Positions 33,440 to 43,566 are shown, counted from the first letter of the stretch. The stretch: DNA of 64,000 bases from UBA668 sp041918155 (GCA_041918155.1 JAYRWH010000080.1:14200-78199), one strand, 5' to 3'. The notes: generated by a model not told the origin, from the sequence alone. Program-made: numbers and translations.

Positions 33440-33833
33440 CGGACTCCGGGCGAGCGGGCAGGGTGCCCTCGTCGTGGAGGATCTGCTCGATGCGCTCCGC
33501 GGCACGGATCGCGGCGTCGGGCTTGAACGACAGGATCGGCGTCTTCTTCGAACGGATCTGCTTGCCCACGGCACCCTGTAGCCGCACGCGATGATCGCCG
33601 AACGCGGCCAGGATGTCGGCGTCGCCGTCCTGGCCCATCAGGGAGTCGTAGTGCACGATCGCCCGGTTCATCTCAGGGTCGACGTCGATGGCGGTGACCG
33701 TCACCAGCGACAGCCGGTCGTCGTCGATGCGCGTCAGTTCCTCGGCGATCACCTCGCGCAGTGAGGTGCTGAGGCGCGCCTCGCGCGGGTACCTGTGGTG
33801 GCTGGGCGCCGCGGGGCGGCGAGGCTTCGTCAT
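33426..33833 (-). CDS. rbfA: 30S ribosome-binding factor A
   Basis: This 135-residue protein assists 16S rRNA 5'-end maturation and cold adaptation. Its KH-like core is seen in LSTSLREVIAEELTRIDDDRLSLVTVTAIDVDPEMNRAIVHYDSL and LRGAVGKQIRSKKTPILSFKPD-like strands (here LQGAVGKQIRSKKTPILSF). An N-terminal tail of about 18 residues is rich in Pro, His and Arg. It overlaps truB by 14 bases. Upstream, 136 bases separate it from the DsbA-like gene; the nearest -10-like hexamer is CAGACT, which is weak. Confidence 0.93.
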   Translation of the reverse strand: MTKPRRPAAPSHHRYPREARLSTSLREVIAEELTRIDDDRLSLVTVTAIDVDPEMNRAIVHYDSLMGQDGDADILAAFGDHRVRLQGAVGKQIRSKKTPILSFKPDAAIRAAERIEQILHDEGTLPARPESDGTA

Positions 33834-33969
33834 ACAACGAGTCTGTCAGCTCGCGGCCCCGGCGCCACCCGCATCATCCGTTATGCGTCGACGGACCCCG
33901 TGGTGGCGTCGTCAGCGCCCGTTTCGGAGGTTCGGTGGAGGTCGTGGTCCGCAGGGCGCAGCCACGTGG

Positions 33970-34605
33970 TCAGTCGAAGCTGAGTTCGCCGCGCGCCGTG
34001 CGCTTGATCTCTGCCACACCGCTGGCGGCGATCGTCTCGACCGCGTCCCATAAATTCAGTGCCTCGTCAGCCCTCGGGATGCGGCGGATCACCGGGCCGA
34101 ACAGGCTGCTTTCATCGGCGGTACCAGGGTGAAAAGTAATGATCGGTGTACCCACGTCCCGGCCCGTACGCGAGAACGCGAGCTCGGTCTCGCTGTGGAT
34201 ATACGCATCGTGGGACTCATCGAGCGCGTGCGCCGCCAAATCCACCGGAAGATCGGCGACATTGAGCATCTCGGCCATGAAGGCGACCGGCTCGTCGTTG
34301 ATCTCCGGGCGGCGCTGGTCGGGGTGGAAGGCCGTCCCGAGCGCGGTGTAGAGGGCAGCCACGGCATCGTTGCCGTGGTGTAGGCGCACCTCATCACACA
34401 CGCGATGGGCGTACAGGCCGGCCATGTGCGCATCTCGGCGCTCGTCGTCGTACCACTCCGCGTCGCGGTTCTCGTTGATCATCTTCAGCGAGATGAACCG
34501 CCAGGTGACCTCGTAGCTGCGCTGTTGCTGCACCTCGACGACCCATCGCGACGTGATCCACGCCCACGGGCACACTGGGTCGAAGAAGAACTCGAGATCG
34601 GCCAT
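33970..34605 (-). CDS. DsbA-family thioredoxin-fold protein
   Basis: The start ATG 34605 gives 211 residues beginning MADLEFFFDPVCPWAWITSRWV. This is the DsbA/FrnE-like pattern with a single Cys in CPWA rather than CxxC, seen in actinobacterial mycothiol-dependent or glutathione-S-transferase kappa-like proteins. The helical insertion and the cis-Pro loop (VGTPIITFHPG) are recognisable. It has no signal peptide, so it acts in the cytoplasm. It lies 14 bases downstream of infB on the same strand, an odd place between infB and rbfA, so it may simply be cotranscribed. Confidence 0.8.
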   Translation of the reverse strand: MADLEFFFDPVCPWAWITSRWVVEVQQQRSYEVTWRFISLKMINENRDAEWYDDERRDAHMAGLYAHRVCDEVRLHHGNDAVAALYTALGTAFHPDQRRPEINDEPVAFMAEMLNVADLPVDLAAHALDESHDAYIHSETELAFSRTGRDVGTPIITFHPGTADESSLFGPVIRRIPRADEALNLWDAVETIAASGVAEIKRTARGELSFD

Positions 34606-34619
34606 CACGGTCGAAGCAG

Positions 34620-37586
34620 TCAGACCCGAGCGATCTCGCGCTCTTCGAAGGTTTCGATAATGTCGCCGGGCTTGAGATCCTGGAAGTCGGTGAGGCCGAC
34701 ACCACACTCGAAGCCCTCACGGACTTCGCGAGCGTCTTCCTTGAACCGCTTGAGCGACTGAATGGCGCCCTTCCAGATGATCGTGCCTTCGCGCAGGAAG
34801 CGCACCTTCGAGCCACGGGTGATCTGGCCGCTGAGCACCATGCAACCGGCGATGGCACCGATGCGTGGCACGCGGAAGATTTCGCGGACCTCGGCTTCGC
34901 CGGTGACCACTTCCTCGTACTCGGGGGCGAGCATGCCGACCATCGCCCGCTCGATGTCCTCGAGCAGCTTGTAGATGATCTCGTAGGTACGGATCTCGAC
35001 GCCTTCGGCGTCGGCCATCTCGCGAGCCTTCTTGTCGGGGCGCACGTTGAAGCCGATGAGCGTCGCGTTGGTGGTGGCCGCAAGGCTGATGTCGTTCTCG
35101 GTGATGCCACCGACGGCGCGGTGCACGAAGGCCAGCTTCACCTCGTCGCGCTCGAGCCGCCTCAGCGACTCGGTGACCGCTTCCAGCGAACCCTGCACGT
35201 CGGCCTTCAGCACCAGGTTGAGGGTGGCGACTTCGCCGGCCTGGATCTGGCTGAAGATGTCTTCCAGCTTCACGCCGGTGTGCACGCGGGCATCGCCGCG
35301 CTGCGCCTTGAGACGGTAGCGCTGCTCACGGGCCTCGGCCACAGTGCGAGCCGTCTTCTCCGTCTCGGAGGAGCGGAACTCGTCGCCCGCGTTCGGCACG
35401 CTCTGCAGACCGAGCACCTGCACCGGGGTGCTGGGGCCGGCGCTCTTCACCTGCTCGCCCTTGTCGTTGATCATCGCTCGGACTCGACCCCAAGCCGCAC
35501 CGGCGACGATCGGGTCGCCGACCTTCAGCTCGCCCTTGTCGACGAGGATGGTGGCCACAGGGCCACGACCGATGTCGAGGTTGGCCTCGAGCACCACGCC
35601 CTTGGCGCGGCCGGTGGGGTTGGCAGTGAGTTCTTCGATCTCGGCGACGGCGGCGAGCTGCTCGAGCAGATCGTCGACACCCAGGTTCTGCTGGGCCGAC
35701 ATCTCCACCACGATCGTGTCGCCACCCCACGACTCGGGGACGAGTTCGTGCTCGGACAACTGGGAGAGCACGCGCTGGACATCGGCGTTCTCCTTGTCGA
35801 TCTTGTTGAGCGCCACCACGATCGGCACGTCGGCGGCCCTCGCGTGGTTGATCGCCTCGATCGTCTGCGGCATCACACCGTCGTCGGCGGCGACCATCAG
35901 CACCACGATGTCGGTGACCTGGGCGCCGCGGGCACGCATCTTGGTGAAGGCCGCGTGACCGGGGGTGTCGAGGAAGGTGATCTTGCGACCATCGACATCG
36001 ACCATGTACGCGCCGATGTGCTGGGTGATGCCACCGGCTTCGCCGGCGACCACGTTGGCGTGGCGGATCTTGTCGAGCAGGGTGGTCTTACCGTGGTCGA
36101 CGTGACCCATCACCGTGATGACCGGGGCACGCGGCACCTGCAGCGACTCGTCGTCGTCGTCGCTGTCGTCGAACAGCGCCTGCAGTTCGAGTTCTTCTTG
36201 CTGGCCGGGCTCGACGAGCAACAGGTCGGCACCGACTTCCAGCGCGAACAACTCCATCTGCTCGTCGGTGAGCGTCATGGTCGCGGTGACCATCTCGCCG
36301 TTCTGCAGCAGGAAGCGGATGACATCGGCAGCCGTGCGGTTCAGCTTGGGAGCGAACTCCTGGGCCGAGACGCCACGCTCGACGATGATCGTGCCCTCGG
36401 GAACCGGGGCGTTGGTAGCCGTGTAGTTGCTGTTGTAGTTCGGCTGCATCTCGTCGAAGTCACGACGACGACGAGCACGGCTCTTCTTGCGCGGGGCACG
36501 ACGCTGGCCGTTGGGCCGCGGACCACCGCCGCCGCCGGGGCGACCGCCACCAGGGCCACCAGGCCCACCGGGGCCACCTCCGGGGCCGCCACCCGGACGA
36601 GGAGCGAAGCCACCACCGGGACGCGGGCCACCAGGACCGCCACCCGGACGAGGAGCGAAGCCACCACCGGGGCGCGGGCCACTCGGCCCACCCGGACGCG
36701 GCGACGGGCCACCGGGACGGGCGCTGTAGCCACCACCGGGGCGTGGGCCGCCAGGGCCGCCGGGGCCGGTCGGACGGCCGGCGGGGCCACCAGGGCGCAG
36801 GCCACCGGGCGGCGGCGGGATCGGCTTGCCCGAGGCGGACATCGGCCGGGCACCGGGCGGCGGCGGGATCGGCTTACCGGCAGAGGACATCGGCCGGCCA
36901 CCGGGCGGCTGGCCGACCGGGCGCGGAGCGGGGGGCGGGCCCGCCGGCGACCGCGGGGCGGCCGAGACGGGCGGCGCCGGCGGAGCGGCGGGACGCGCCG
37001 CGGCGCGCGGCGGCTCGCCGGGCACGGGTCGGCTCGACGTGATGCGCGCGACCGGCGCTTCCGCCGCGGGCGCCTCGGCAGCGTGCACTTCGGGCGTTTC
37101 CACGACCGCGGCGGGTGCCTCGACGACGGGGGCGGGAGCCTCGACGACCGGGGTCGCTGGCGCCGGGGTCTCGACGACGGGCTTGGGCGCCTCGACAGGA
37201 GCCGGCGCCTCGACGACGGGAGCGGGCGCCTCGACCGGCGCACGCGTTGGTGCAGGCGGTTCGGCCTCGGCCTCGATCTTGGGGGCAGCAGACTTCTTCG
37301 CCACAGCCTTCTTGACCGGCTTGTCGCCGCCCTCGGCAGCGGCCTTGGGCTCCACGGCGGCAGCCTTCTTGGCTGCCTTCTTCACGGGCTTGGGCTCTTC
37401 GGGCTGCTCGGGCCGGGTGAGACCATCTTTTTCCGCGCGCCGACGGAGACGGTCGGCCTGCGCCTCGATGAGGGTCGAGGAGTGACTCTTCACCCCGACA
37501 CCCATGCGATCGCAGAGCGCCATCATCTCCGCATTCATCATTCCGAGCTCTTTCGCGAGCTCGTGCACGCGTATGTTCTTCGCCAA
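34620..37586 (-). CDS. infB: Translation initiation factor IF-2
   Basis: This 988-residue GTPase brings initiator tRNA to the 30S subunit. The start is TTG 37586, reading LAKNIRVHELAKELGM, the conserved N-terminus; in-frame ATGs further upstream lie inside the preceding gene. Residues about 80-400 are low-complexity, first Ala/Pro/Glu/Val repeats (VVEAPAPVEAPKPVVETPAP), then near-identical Gly/Pro/Arg units (RPGGGFAPRPGGGPGG). The GTPase core follows with G1 GHVDHGKTT at about residue 490, DTPGHAAF and NKIDKEN, then the C-terminal domains. ylxR and nusA are upstream in the same operon. Confidence 0.97.
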   Translation of the reverse strand: MAKNIRVHELAKELGMMNAEMMALCDRMGVGVKSHSSTLIEAQADRLRRRAEKDGLTRPEQPEEPKPVKKAAKKAAAVEPKAAAEGGDKPVKKAVAKKSAAPKIEAEAEPPAPTRAPVEAPAPVVEAPAPVEAPKPVVETPAPATPVVEAPAPVVEAPAAVVETPEVHAAEAPAAEAPVARITSSRPVPGEPPRAAARPAAPPAPPVSAAPRSPAGPPPAPRPVGQPPGGRPMSSAGKPIPPPPGARPMSASGKPIPPPPGGLRPGGPAGRPTGPGGPGGPRPGGGYSARPGGPSPRPGGPSGPRPGGGFAPRPGGGPGGPRPGGGFAPRPGGGPGGGPGGPGGPGGGRPGGGGGPRPNGQRRAPRKKSRARRRRDFDEMQPNYNSNYTATNAPVPEGTIIVERGVSAQEFAPKLNRTAADVIRFLLQNGEMVTATMTLTDEQMELFALEVGADLLLVEPGQQEELELQALFDDSDDDDESLQVPRAPVITVMGHVDHGKTTLLDKIRHANVVAGEAGGITQHIGAYMVDVDGRKITFLDTPGHAAFTKMRARGAQVTDIVVLMVAADDGVMPQTIEAINHARAADVPIVVALNKIDKENADVQRVLSQLSEHELVPESWGGDTIVVEMSAQQNLGVDDLLEQLAAVAEIEELTANPTGRAKGVVLEANLDIGRGPVATILVDKGELKVGDPIVAGAAWGRVRAMINDKGEQVKSAGPSTPVQVLGLQSVPNAGDEFRSSETEKTARTVAEAREQRYRLKAQRGDARVHTGVKLEDIFSQIQAGEVATLNLVLKADVQGSLEAVTESLRRLERDEVKLAFVHRAVGGITENDISLAATTNATLIGFNVRPDKKAREMADAEGVEIRTYEIIYKLLEDIERAMVGMLAPEYEEVVTGEAEVREIFRVPRIGAIAGCMVLSGQITRGSKVRFLREGTIIWKGAIQSLKRFKEDAREVREGFECGVGLTDFQDLKPGDIIETFEEREIARV

Positions 37587-37594
37587 GTCCCGTT

Positions 37595-37874
37595 TCAGCC
37601 TTTCGTTGCCAGGGATTCTTCCATGCGGGCCGTCAGATGATCGAACGCGATCCTGACCTGCTCGTCGAGTGCACGCACCATCTCGACGGGTACCGCAACC
37701 TTCCATGCACGCTCGAAGGCCTTGCGCCGTTCGGCCGTGCGGAAGCATTCATGTGAGCACAACCAGGCACCCCTGCCGGCCGCGGTACGGCTGACGGAGG
37801 CACCACGCGCGCCGAGGGCGCAGCGAACGAGCTGCGTCTGCGGCCGCATACTGCGGCACCCGATACAGGTGCGC

Positions 37875-37882
<8 letters not shown>
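37595..37882 (-). CDS. ylxR: YlxR-family RNA-binding protein
   Basis: This 95-residue protein has the YlxR (DUF448) fold: MPERTCIGCRSMRPQTQLVRCALG at the N-terminus with two Cys of the motif, then AAGRGAWLCSHECFRTAERRKAFERAW. It is normally found between nusA and infB, as here, and has been linked to RNase P and to sporulation or chromosome control in other bacteria. Its ATG overlaps the nusA stop by eight bases, and its stop lies eight bases before the infB start. Confidence 0.92.
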
Positions 37883-39061
<1,179 letters not shown>

Positions 39062-39065
<4 letters not shown>

Positions 39066-39598
39066 TTGGCCTCCGTTCGTTGCGCTGCCGCTCGGCTCGC
39101 GGGCTGCTTGGGTGCCGGACCCCACACGAAAACCGTGCGGGCCCGATCGATCTGGTCATAGGCGACGGTGCGCTCGGCGCTGCCGTCGGCTGCGGGGGCT
39201 TCGAGGCGCACGGTGATGCCGCGCTCATCGGCCGCCACGAGCTCGCCCTGGAAGCGGCGGTCGGCGTTGACCGTGTCGCGCAGGCGCACGTTCACCGTCT
39301 TGCCGACTTCGCGCTGGAAGTGGGTGGGCGTGCGCAGGGTGCGCTCGAGCCCAGGGCTGGTGACCTCGAGCGTGTAATGGCTCGGAATCGGGTCGTGGTG
39401 ATCGAAGTCGCGGCCGACGAGGCGGGTGACGAGAGCGATCTCCTCGAGGTTGACGCCGCGCTCGCTGCCGGGCGGGGTGTCGATGGTGATCCGTAGCGTT
39501 CCGCCGCGGAATTCAAGGTCGTACAGGTCGAGTTTGAGGTCGGCGACGATCGGCGCCACGATGGCGCGAATGCGCTCGAGCGAGCCAGTTTCGGTCAT
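39062..39598 (-). CDS. rimP: Ribosome maturation factor RimP
   Basis: This 178-residue protein is needed for 30S subunit maturation. Typical features: IVAPIVADLKLDLYDLEFRGGTLRITIDTPPGSERGVNLEEIALVTRLVGRDFDHHDPIPSHYTLEVTSPGLERTLRTPTHFQREVGK. The ATG at 39598 follows an excellent Shine-Dalgarno, GGAGGGAGG. It leads the nusA-ylxR-infB operon. A perfect 12-bp hairpin lies 24 bases upstream of its start in the leader. Confidence 0.94.
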
Positions 39599-39621
39599 GC
39601 CAACCTCCCTCCGAGAGTGAA

Positions 39622-39652
39622 GAAGGCGTGGGCCCATGGAGCCCACGCCTTC
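39622..39652 (-). promoter_or_regulatory. Perfect hairpin in the rimP-nusA-infB leader
   Basis: GAAGGCGTGGGC (39622-39633) and GCCCACGCCTTC (39641-39652) pair perfectly around a seven-base loop. It is upstream of the rimP Shine-Dalgarno (about 39604-39613) and outside the proS transcript, which starts near 39710. No T-run follows on the minus strand. It could attenuate the operon, for example through NusA feedback. Confidence 0.5.
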
Positions 39653-39697
39653 GGTTCGGTGAACTTCAAAGACGGGACGAGTATACCGGACGGCCGG

Positions 39698-39703
39698 TAT
39701 TCT
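39698..39703 (+). promoter_or_regulatory. -10 box of leaderless proS promoter
   Basis: TATTCT ends six bases before the proS GTG. It decides the start: earlier in-frame ATGs lie in the hairpin region and have no promoter close by. Confidence 0.5.
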
Positions 39704-39709
39704 CCGTCC

Positions 39710-41473
39710 GTGCTGAGATTGTCGACCCTGTTCGTGCGGACGTTGCGCGAAGACCCATCCGATGCCGAAGTGGCCGGGCATCGCCTGCTGGTCCGGGGCG
39801 GCTACATCCGTCGCGCGGCCCCCGGCGGCTTCACCTGGTTGCCCCTCGGCTGGATCGTGTACCGCAACGTCGAGCGCATCGTCCGCGAGGAGATGGACCG
39901 CGAGGGGTTCCAGGAGGTGCACTTCCCGGCGCTGCTGCCCCGCGAGCCCTACGAGGCCACCGGCCGCTGGACCGACTACGGCGACAACCTGTTCCGCCTC
40001 CAGGACCGCAAGGGTGCCGACTTCCTGCTCGCGCCTACTCACGAGGAGATGTTCACCCTGCTGGTGAAGGATCTCTACAGCAGCTACAAGGACCTGCCGC
40101 TCGTCATCTACCAGATCCAGACGAAGTACCGCGACGAGGCCCGCCCCCGCGCCGGCCTGCTGCGCGGCCGCGAGTTCGTGATGAAGGACTCCTACAGCTT
40201 CGACATCGACGAGGACGGCCTGCAGGCGAGCTACGACAAGCATCGCGTCGCCTACCAGCGCACGTTCGACAGGTTGCAGCTGCCCTACGTGATCGTGTCT
40301 GCGATGAGTGGGGCGATGGGCGGTTCGGCGAGCGAGGAGTTCCTCGTGCCGCTGCCGGTCGGCGAGGACACCTACGTGCATTGCTCGAAGTGCGACTACG
40401 CGGCCAACACCGAGGCCGTGCAGGTCGCTCCCCCGGCCGCCATCGCCTACACCGGCCTGCCTGCCGCGCAGGTGCACGACACTCCCGACACTCCCACCAT
40501 CCAGACGCTCGTCGACCTGTTCAACGCCCGCCCCGAGCTGCGTCGCCCCGACCGCGAATGGACCGCGGCCGACACGCTGAAGAACCTGGTGGTGAAGCTG
40601 AAGCACCCCGACGGCACGATCACCCCGCTCGCGATCGGCGTGCCCGGTGACCGTGATGTCGACATGAAGCGCCTCGAGGCACAGGTGTCGCCGGCCGAGA
40701 TCGAGCCGTTCTCCGAGGCCGACTTCGCCGCCCAGCCCTCGCTCGCCAAGGGCTACATCGGGCCGGGCGCGCTGGGCTTGGAGAACGCGTCGCGCATCCG
40801 CTTCCTCGTCGACCCGCGCATCGTCGACGGAACGGCGTGGATCACCGGTGCCGACGCACCCGGCAAGCACGTGAAGGATCTCGTGATGGGCCGCGATTTC
40901 ACCCCCGACGGGGTGATCGAGGCCGCCGAGGTGCACCCCGGCGACCCGTGCCCCGAGTGCGGCTCGCCGCTGGAGATGTCCCGTGGCATCGAGATGGGTC
41001 ACATCTTCCAGCTCGGCCGCAAGTACGCGGAAGCCCTCGGCCTCACCGTGCTCGACGAGAACGGCAAGACCCGTGTCGTCACCATGGGCTCCTACGGAAT
41101 CGGCGTGTCGCGCGCCGTCGCCGCCATCGCGGAGATGAACAACGACGACAAGGGCCTCATCTGGCCACGCGAGATCGCCCCTGCCGACGTGCACATCGTC
41201 GCCACCGGCAAGGCCACCGACCCCCAATTGCCCGCCGCGATGCAGCTCGCCGAGGACTGCGAGGCCGCCGGCCTGCGGGTGCTGCTCGATGACCGCATCG
41301 GCGTGTCACCCGGCGTGAAGTTCAACGACGCCGAACTGCTCGGCATGCCCACGATCGTGGTCGTCGGCCGCGGCCTGGTGGACGGCGTCGTCGAGGTGAA
41401 GGACCGCCGCACCGGCGAGAAGGCCGACATCGCGTTGTCACACGTGGTGGCGCACCTGCAGGGGCTGGCGTAG
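39710..41473 (+). CDS. proS: Proline-tRNA ligase (bacterial type)
   Basis: This 587-residue class II synthetase charges tRNA-Pro. Motif 1 (FQEVHFPALLP), motif 2 (TKYRDEARPRAGLLRGREFVMKDSYSF), APTHEEMF and motif 3 (VTMGSYGIGVSRAVAAIAEMNND) are all visible. Between motifs 2 and 3 the editing INS domain is present (about residues 220-400), with a small Cys pair (CSKCDYAANTEA) at its start. The anticodon-binding domain ends the protein. The GTG at 39710 is supported by the -10 box six bases upstream. Confidence 0.96.
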   Translation: MLRLSTLFVRTLREDPSDAEVAGHRLLVRGGYIRRAAPGGFTWLPLGWIVYRNVERIVREEMDREGFQEVHFPALLPREPYEATGRWTDYGDNLFRLQDRKGADFLLAPTHEEMFTLLVKDLYSSYKDLPLVIYQIQTKYRDEARPRAGLLRGREFVMKDSYSFDIDEDGLQASYDKHRVAYQRTFDRLQLPYVIVSAMSGAMGGSASEEFLVPLPVGEDTYVHCSKCDYAANTEAVQVAPPAAIAYTGLPAAQVHDTPDTPTIQTLVDLFNARPELRRPDREWTAADTLKNLVVKLKHPDGTITPLAIGVPGDRDVDMKRLEAQVSPAEIEPFSEADFAAQPSLAKGYIGPGALGLENASRIRFLVDPRIVDGTAWITGADAPGKHVKDLVMGRDFTPDGVIEAAEVHPGDPCPECGSPLEMSRGIEMGHIFQLGRKYAEALGLTVLDENGKTRVVTMGSYGIGVSRAVAAIAEMNNDDKGLIWPREIAPADVHIVATGKATDPQLPAAMQLAEDCEAAGLRVLLDDRIGVSPGVKFNDAELLGMPTIVVVGRGLVDGVVEVKDRRTGEKADIALSHVVAHLQGLA

Positions 41474-41486
41474 AGCTGGCCGGCAG

Positions 41487-41504
41487 GCGGTTCAGCTGAA
41501 CCGC
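41487..41504. repeat. 18-bp perfect palindrome, copy 1
   Basis: GCGGTTCAGCTGAACCGC, identical to 41764-41781, is 14 bases after the proS stop. On the minus strand it encodes the same VRF-Ser-stop ending as the MaoC gene and is preceded by about 30 open codons without a start, as a gene-end remnant would be. Confidence 0.7.
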
Positions 41505-41605
41505 ACCGATACTCGCTCCGCGCAGTGGTGGATCTGTGCCAGAACGTTGCCGGTGTCATGCGCTCTGAGGCGCCGAGTGCCAGGTAGCGCCTAACGGCAG
41601 CTATG

Positions 41606-41687
41606 CGCTAGCACCCCCTCGCCATCTCATCGTTCTTGTCACACACCGACCTCGGGAGTCCGTCGTCGGTGTGTGACACAAACCGGA
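41606..41687. repeat. 82-bp repeat with 14-bp inverted stem, copy 2 of 2
   Basis: This stretch matches 25386-25467 at 81 of 82 positions (mismatch at 41659) and includes the same TGTCACACACCGAC / GTCGGTGTGTGACA stem. No HNH gene is next to this copy. It lies in the 295-base gap between proS and the MaoC gene, which holds no gene that I can see. Confidence 0.9.
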
Positions 41688-41763
41688 TGGGGCCCGCACA
41701 ACATGCCCGCTAGGGGCGCAGAACGCAAGTCGCCCGAGCGCACAGATCACAGCCCCCCGGAGA

Positions 41764-41781
41764 GCGGTTCAGCTGAACCGC
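41764..41781. repeat. 18-bp perfect palindrome, copy 2, overlapping the MaoC stop
   Basis: Identical to 41487-41504. Part of it encodes the last residues of the MaoC-like protein. The two copies bracket the 82-bp repeat. Confidence 0.7.
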
Positions 41782-42623
41782 ACCAGGCCCTGGTCGATCA
41801 CCACACGGTCGCCGACGGCGGTGGTGAACACGGCCGAACCGTCGCCGACCTTCCACGACCGCACCGTCAGCGCCTCGCCGGGCATCACCGGCGAGGAGAA
41901 GCGACCCTCGATGTGGTGGAAGCGCGCCGGGTCGTTGTCACACAGCTGCGCGAGCAGGGCGCGGCCGGTGAACCCGTACGTGCACAGGCCGTGCAGGATC
42001 GGCCGGTCGAAGCCGCCGAGCGCGGCGAACGACGGGTCGGTGTGCAGCGGGTTGCGATCGCCCGACAGGCGGTACAGGAATGCCTGATCGGGTGAGGTCG
42101 TGTAGCTGGTCTCGTGATCGGGCGCGCGGTCGGCGGGCGGCTCGTTCTGCGGGCCCGACGGACCGCGATCGCCGCCCCAGCCGCCCTCGCCGCGGATGAA
42201 CGCGGACATGCGCACGTCGAACAGCGGCTCGCCGGCGAGCGTCTTCACCGAGTTCTCGATGACAACCACCGCGGCCTTGCCCTTGTCATACATGGCCACG
42301 ACCTTGTCCTGCATCTGCACCTCGGCCTCGACCGGGATCGGGCGATGCAGGGTGACGGCCTCTGAGCCGTGCACGAGCATGGCGAAATTGAACGACCCGA
42401 TCTGGGCGATCGCCCGCTGGCCACGCGAGGCGTTGCCGCTGCCGGCCACGACGGCGAAGGTGGGGAACACCTGCTGGGGCACACCGTTCGTGTTCTCCGT
42501 GGAGAACGCCAGGTCGGCCTGGCCGGCGCCGATGCCCACGGCGTAGAGCAGGCAGTCCTTCGACGTCCAACTGGTGGTGATCACTTCGCCGACGGCGCCG
42601 ACGGCATCAGGGTTGAGCGGCAT
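41769..42623 (-). CDS. MaoC-like (R)-specific enoyl-CoA hydratase
   Basis: This 284-residue protein has a double hotdog fold like the hydratase-2 part of peroxisomal multifunctional enzyme 2. The C-terminal half holds the MaoC catalytic motif with Asp and His in YRLSGDRNPLHTDPSFAALGGFDRPILHGLCTYG (about residues 188-221). The N-terminal half lacks these and is structural, as in family members. It is 11 bases downstream of an SDR gene in the same operon, so the pair probably carries out the hydratase and dehydrogenase steps of an R-specific beta-oxidation route for branched-chain, sterol or very-long-chain acyl-CoA. Confidence 0.9.
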   Translation of the reverse strand: MPLNPDAVGAVGEVITTSWTSKDCLLYAVGIGAGQADLAFSTENTNGVPQQVFPTFAVVAGSGNASRGQRAIAQIGSFNFAMLVHGSEAVTLHRPIPVEAEVQMQDKVVAMYDKGKAAVVVIENSVKTLAGEPLFDVRMSAFIRGEGGWGGDRGPSGPQNEPPADRAPDHETSYTTSPDQAFLYRLSGDRNPLHTDPSFAALGGFDRPILHGLCTYGFTGRALLAQLCDNDPARFHHIEGRFSSPVMPGEALTVRSWKVGDGSAVFTTAVGDRVVIDQGLVRFS

Positions 42624-42634
42624 CGTTCAGCCCT

Positions 42635-43558
42635 TCACTTGGCGCGGGGCTGCGGCGCGCCACCGGGCACGCCGTTCATGCCCGAGTTGGGACGGGCGGC
42701 GACGAGCAGGTCGGCCACGATCGGGCCGAGCACGGTGGGATCATCGACAGGCTCGTGCTTGGGGCCGCGCACCCAACCCTCGGCGACGGCGAGCAGTCGG
42801 CCGCTGGCCTCGAACACGCGGCCGCTCACGTCGGCCGACTCGGCACTGGCCAACCAGGTCACGATCGGGGCGATCCAGCGCGGGTTCTGCAGCTCCTTCT
42901 CCTCGTCGGTCTGGGGCGCACCGGCGAGGCCCTCGGTCATGCGGGTGAGCGCCACCGGGCCGACGGCATTCACCGTTACCCCGTAGCGCGACAGCTCGAG
43001 CGCGGCGATGTTGGTGAACGCGGCAATGCCGGCCTTGGCCGCGCCGTAGTTGGACTGGCCGGGGTTGCCGTAGATGCCGCTCACCGACGTGGTGTTGATG
43101 ATGCGGCCCGACACCGGGTTGCCCGCCTTGGTCTGCTCACGCCAGTAAGTGGCCGCCCAGCGGCTGGGGGCGAAGGTGCCCTTCAGGTGGACGGTGATGA
43201 CCGAATCCCACTCCTCCTCGGTCATGTTCACCAGCACCCGGTCGCGCAGGATGCCGGCGTTGTTGACCAGCGCATGGAGGTCGCCGAACGTCTCGATCGC
43301 GGTGTTGATCAGCCGCTGCGCGCCCTCCCACGACGCCACGTTGTCGCCGTTGACCACGGCGTCGCCGCCCATCGCCTTGATCTCGTCGACCACCTGCTGG
43401 GCGGGGCTGACGTCGCCACCACTGCCGTCCACATTGCCGCCGAGGTCGTTGACGACCACTTTGGCGCCATGGCGGGCCAGGCTGAGGGCGTGCTCGCGGC
43501 CGATGCCGCGACCCGCTCCAGTGACGATTGCTACACGGCCTTCACAGAGTCTGCTCAT
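42635..43558 (-). CDS. SDR-family (R)-3-hydroxyacyl-CoA dehydrogenase-like oxidoreductase
   Basis: This 307-residue short-chain dehydrogenase has cofactor loop TGAGRGIG (about residues 14-21), NNAG at about residue 99, catalytic Ser in NTTSVSGIYG, and Tyr/Lys in SNYGAAKAG. The VVVNDLGGNVDGSGGD segment after the first strand is characteristic of the dehydrogenase domain of multifunctional enzyme 2. The start ATG 43558 lies eight bases from a -10 box. It is coupled with the MaoC hydratase gene downstream and divergent from the FAD reductase, with 24 bases between the two starts. Confidence 0.92.
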   Translation of the reverse strand: MSRLCEGRVAIVTGAGRGIGREHALSLARHGAKVVVNDLGGNVDGSGGDVSPAQQVVDEIKAMGGDAVVNGDNVASWEGAQRLINTAIETFGDLHALVNNAGILRDRVLVNMTEEEWDSVITVHLKGTFAPSRWAATYWREQTKAGNPVSGRIINTTSVSGIYGNPGQSNYGAAKAGIAAFTNIAALELSRYGVTVNAVGPVALTRMTEGLAGAPQTDEEKELQNPRWIAPIVTWLASAESADVSGRVFEASGRLLAVAEGWVRGPKHEPVDDPTVLGPIVADLLVAARPNSGMNGVPGGAPQPRAK

Positions 43559-43566
43559 GGGGCCAG

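Noticed and set aside
35121..37640. A long plus-strand open frame opposite infB
   Set aside because: Its repetitive composition mirrors the Gly/Pro repeats of IF-2 read backwards, and no promoter or ribosome-binding site is seen.
39617..39709. An N-terminal extension of proS starting at an ATG at 39617
   Set aside because: The extra residues come from the hairpin and promoter region and are not part of ProS; the -10 box six bases before GTG 39710 gives a better start.
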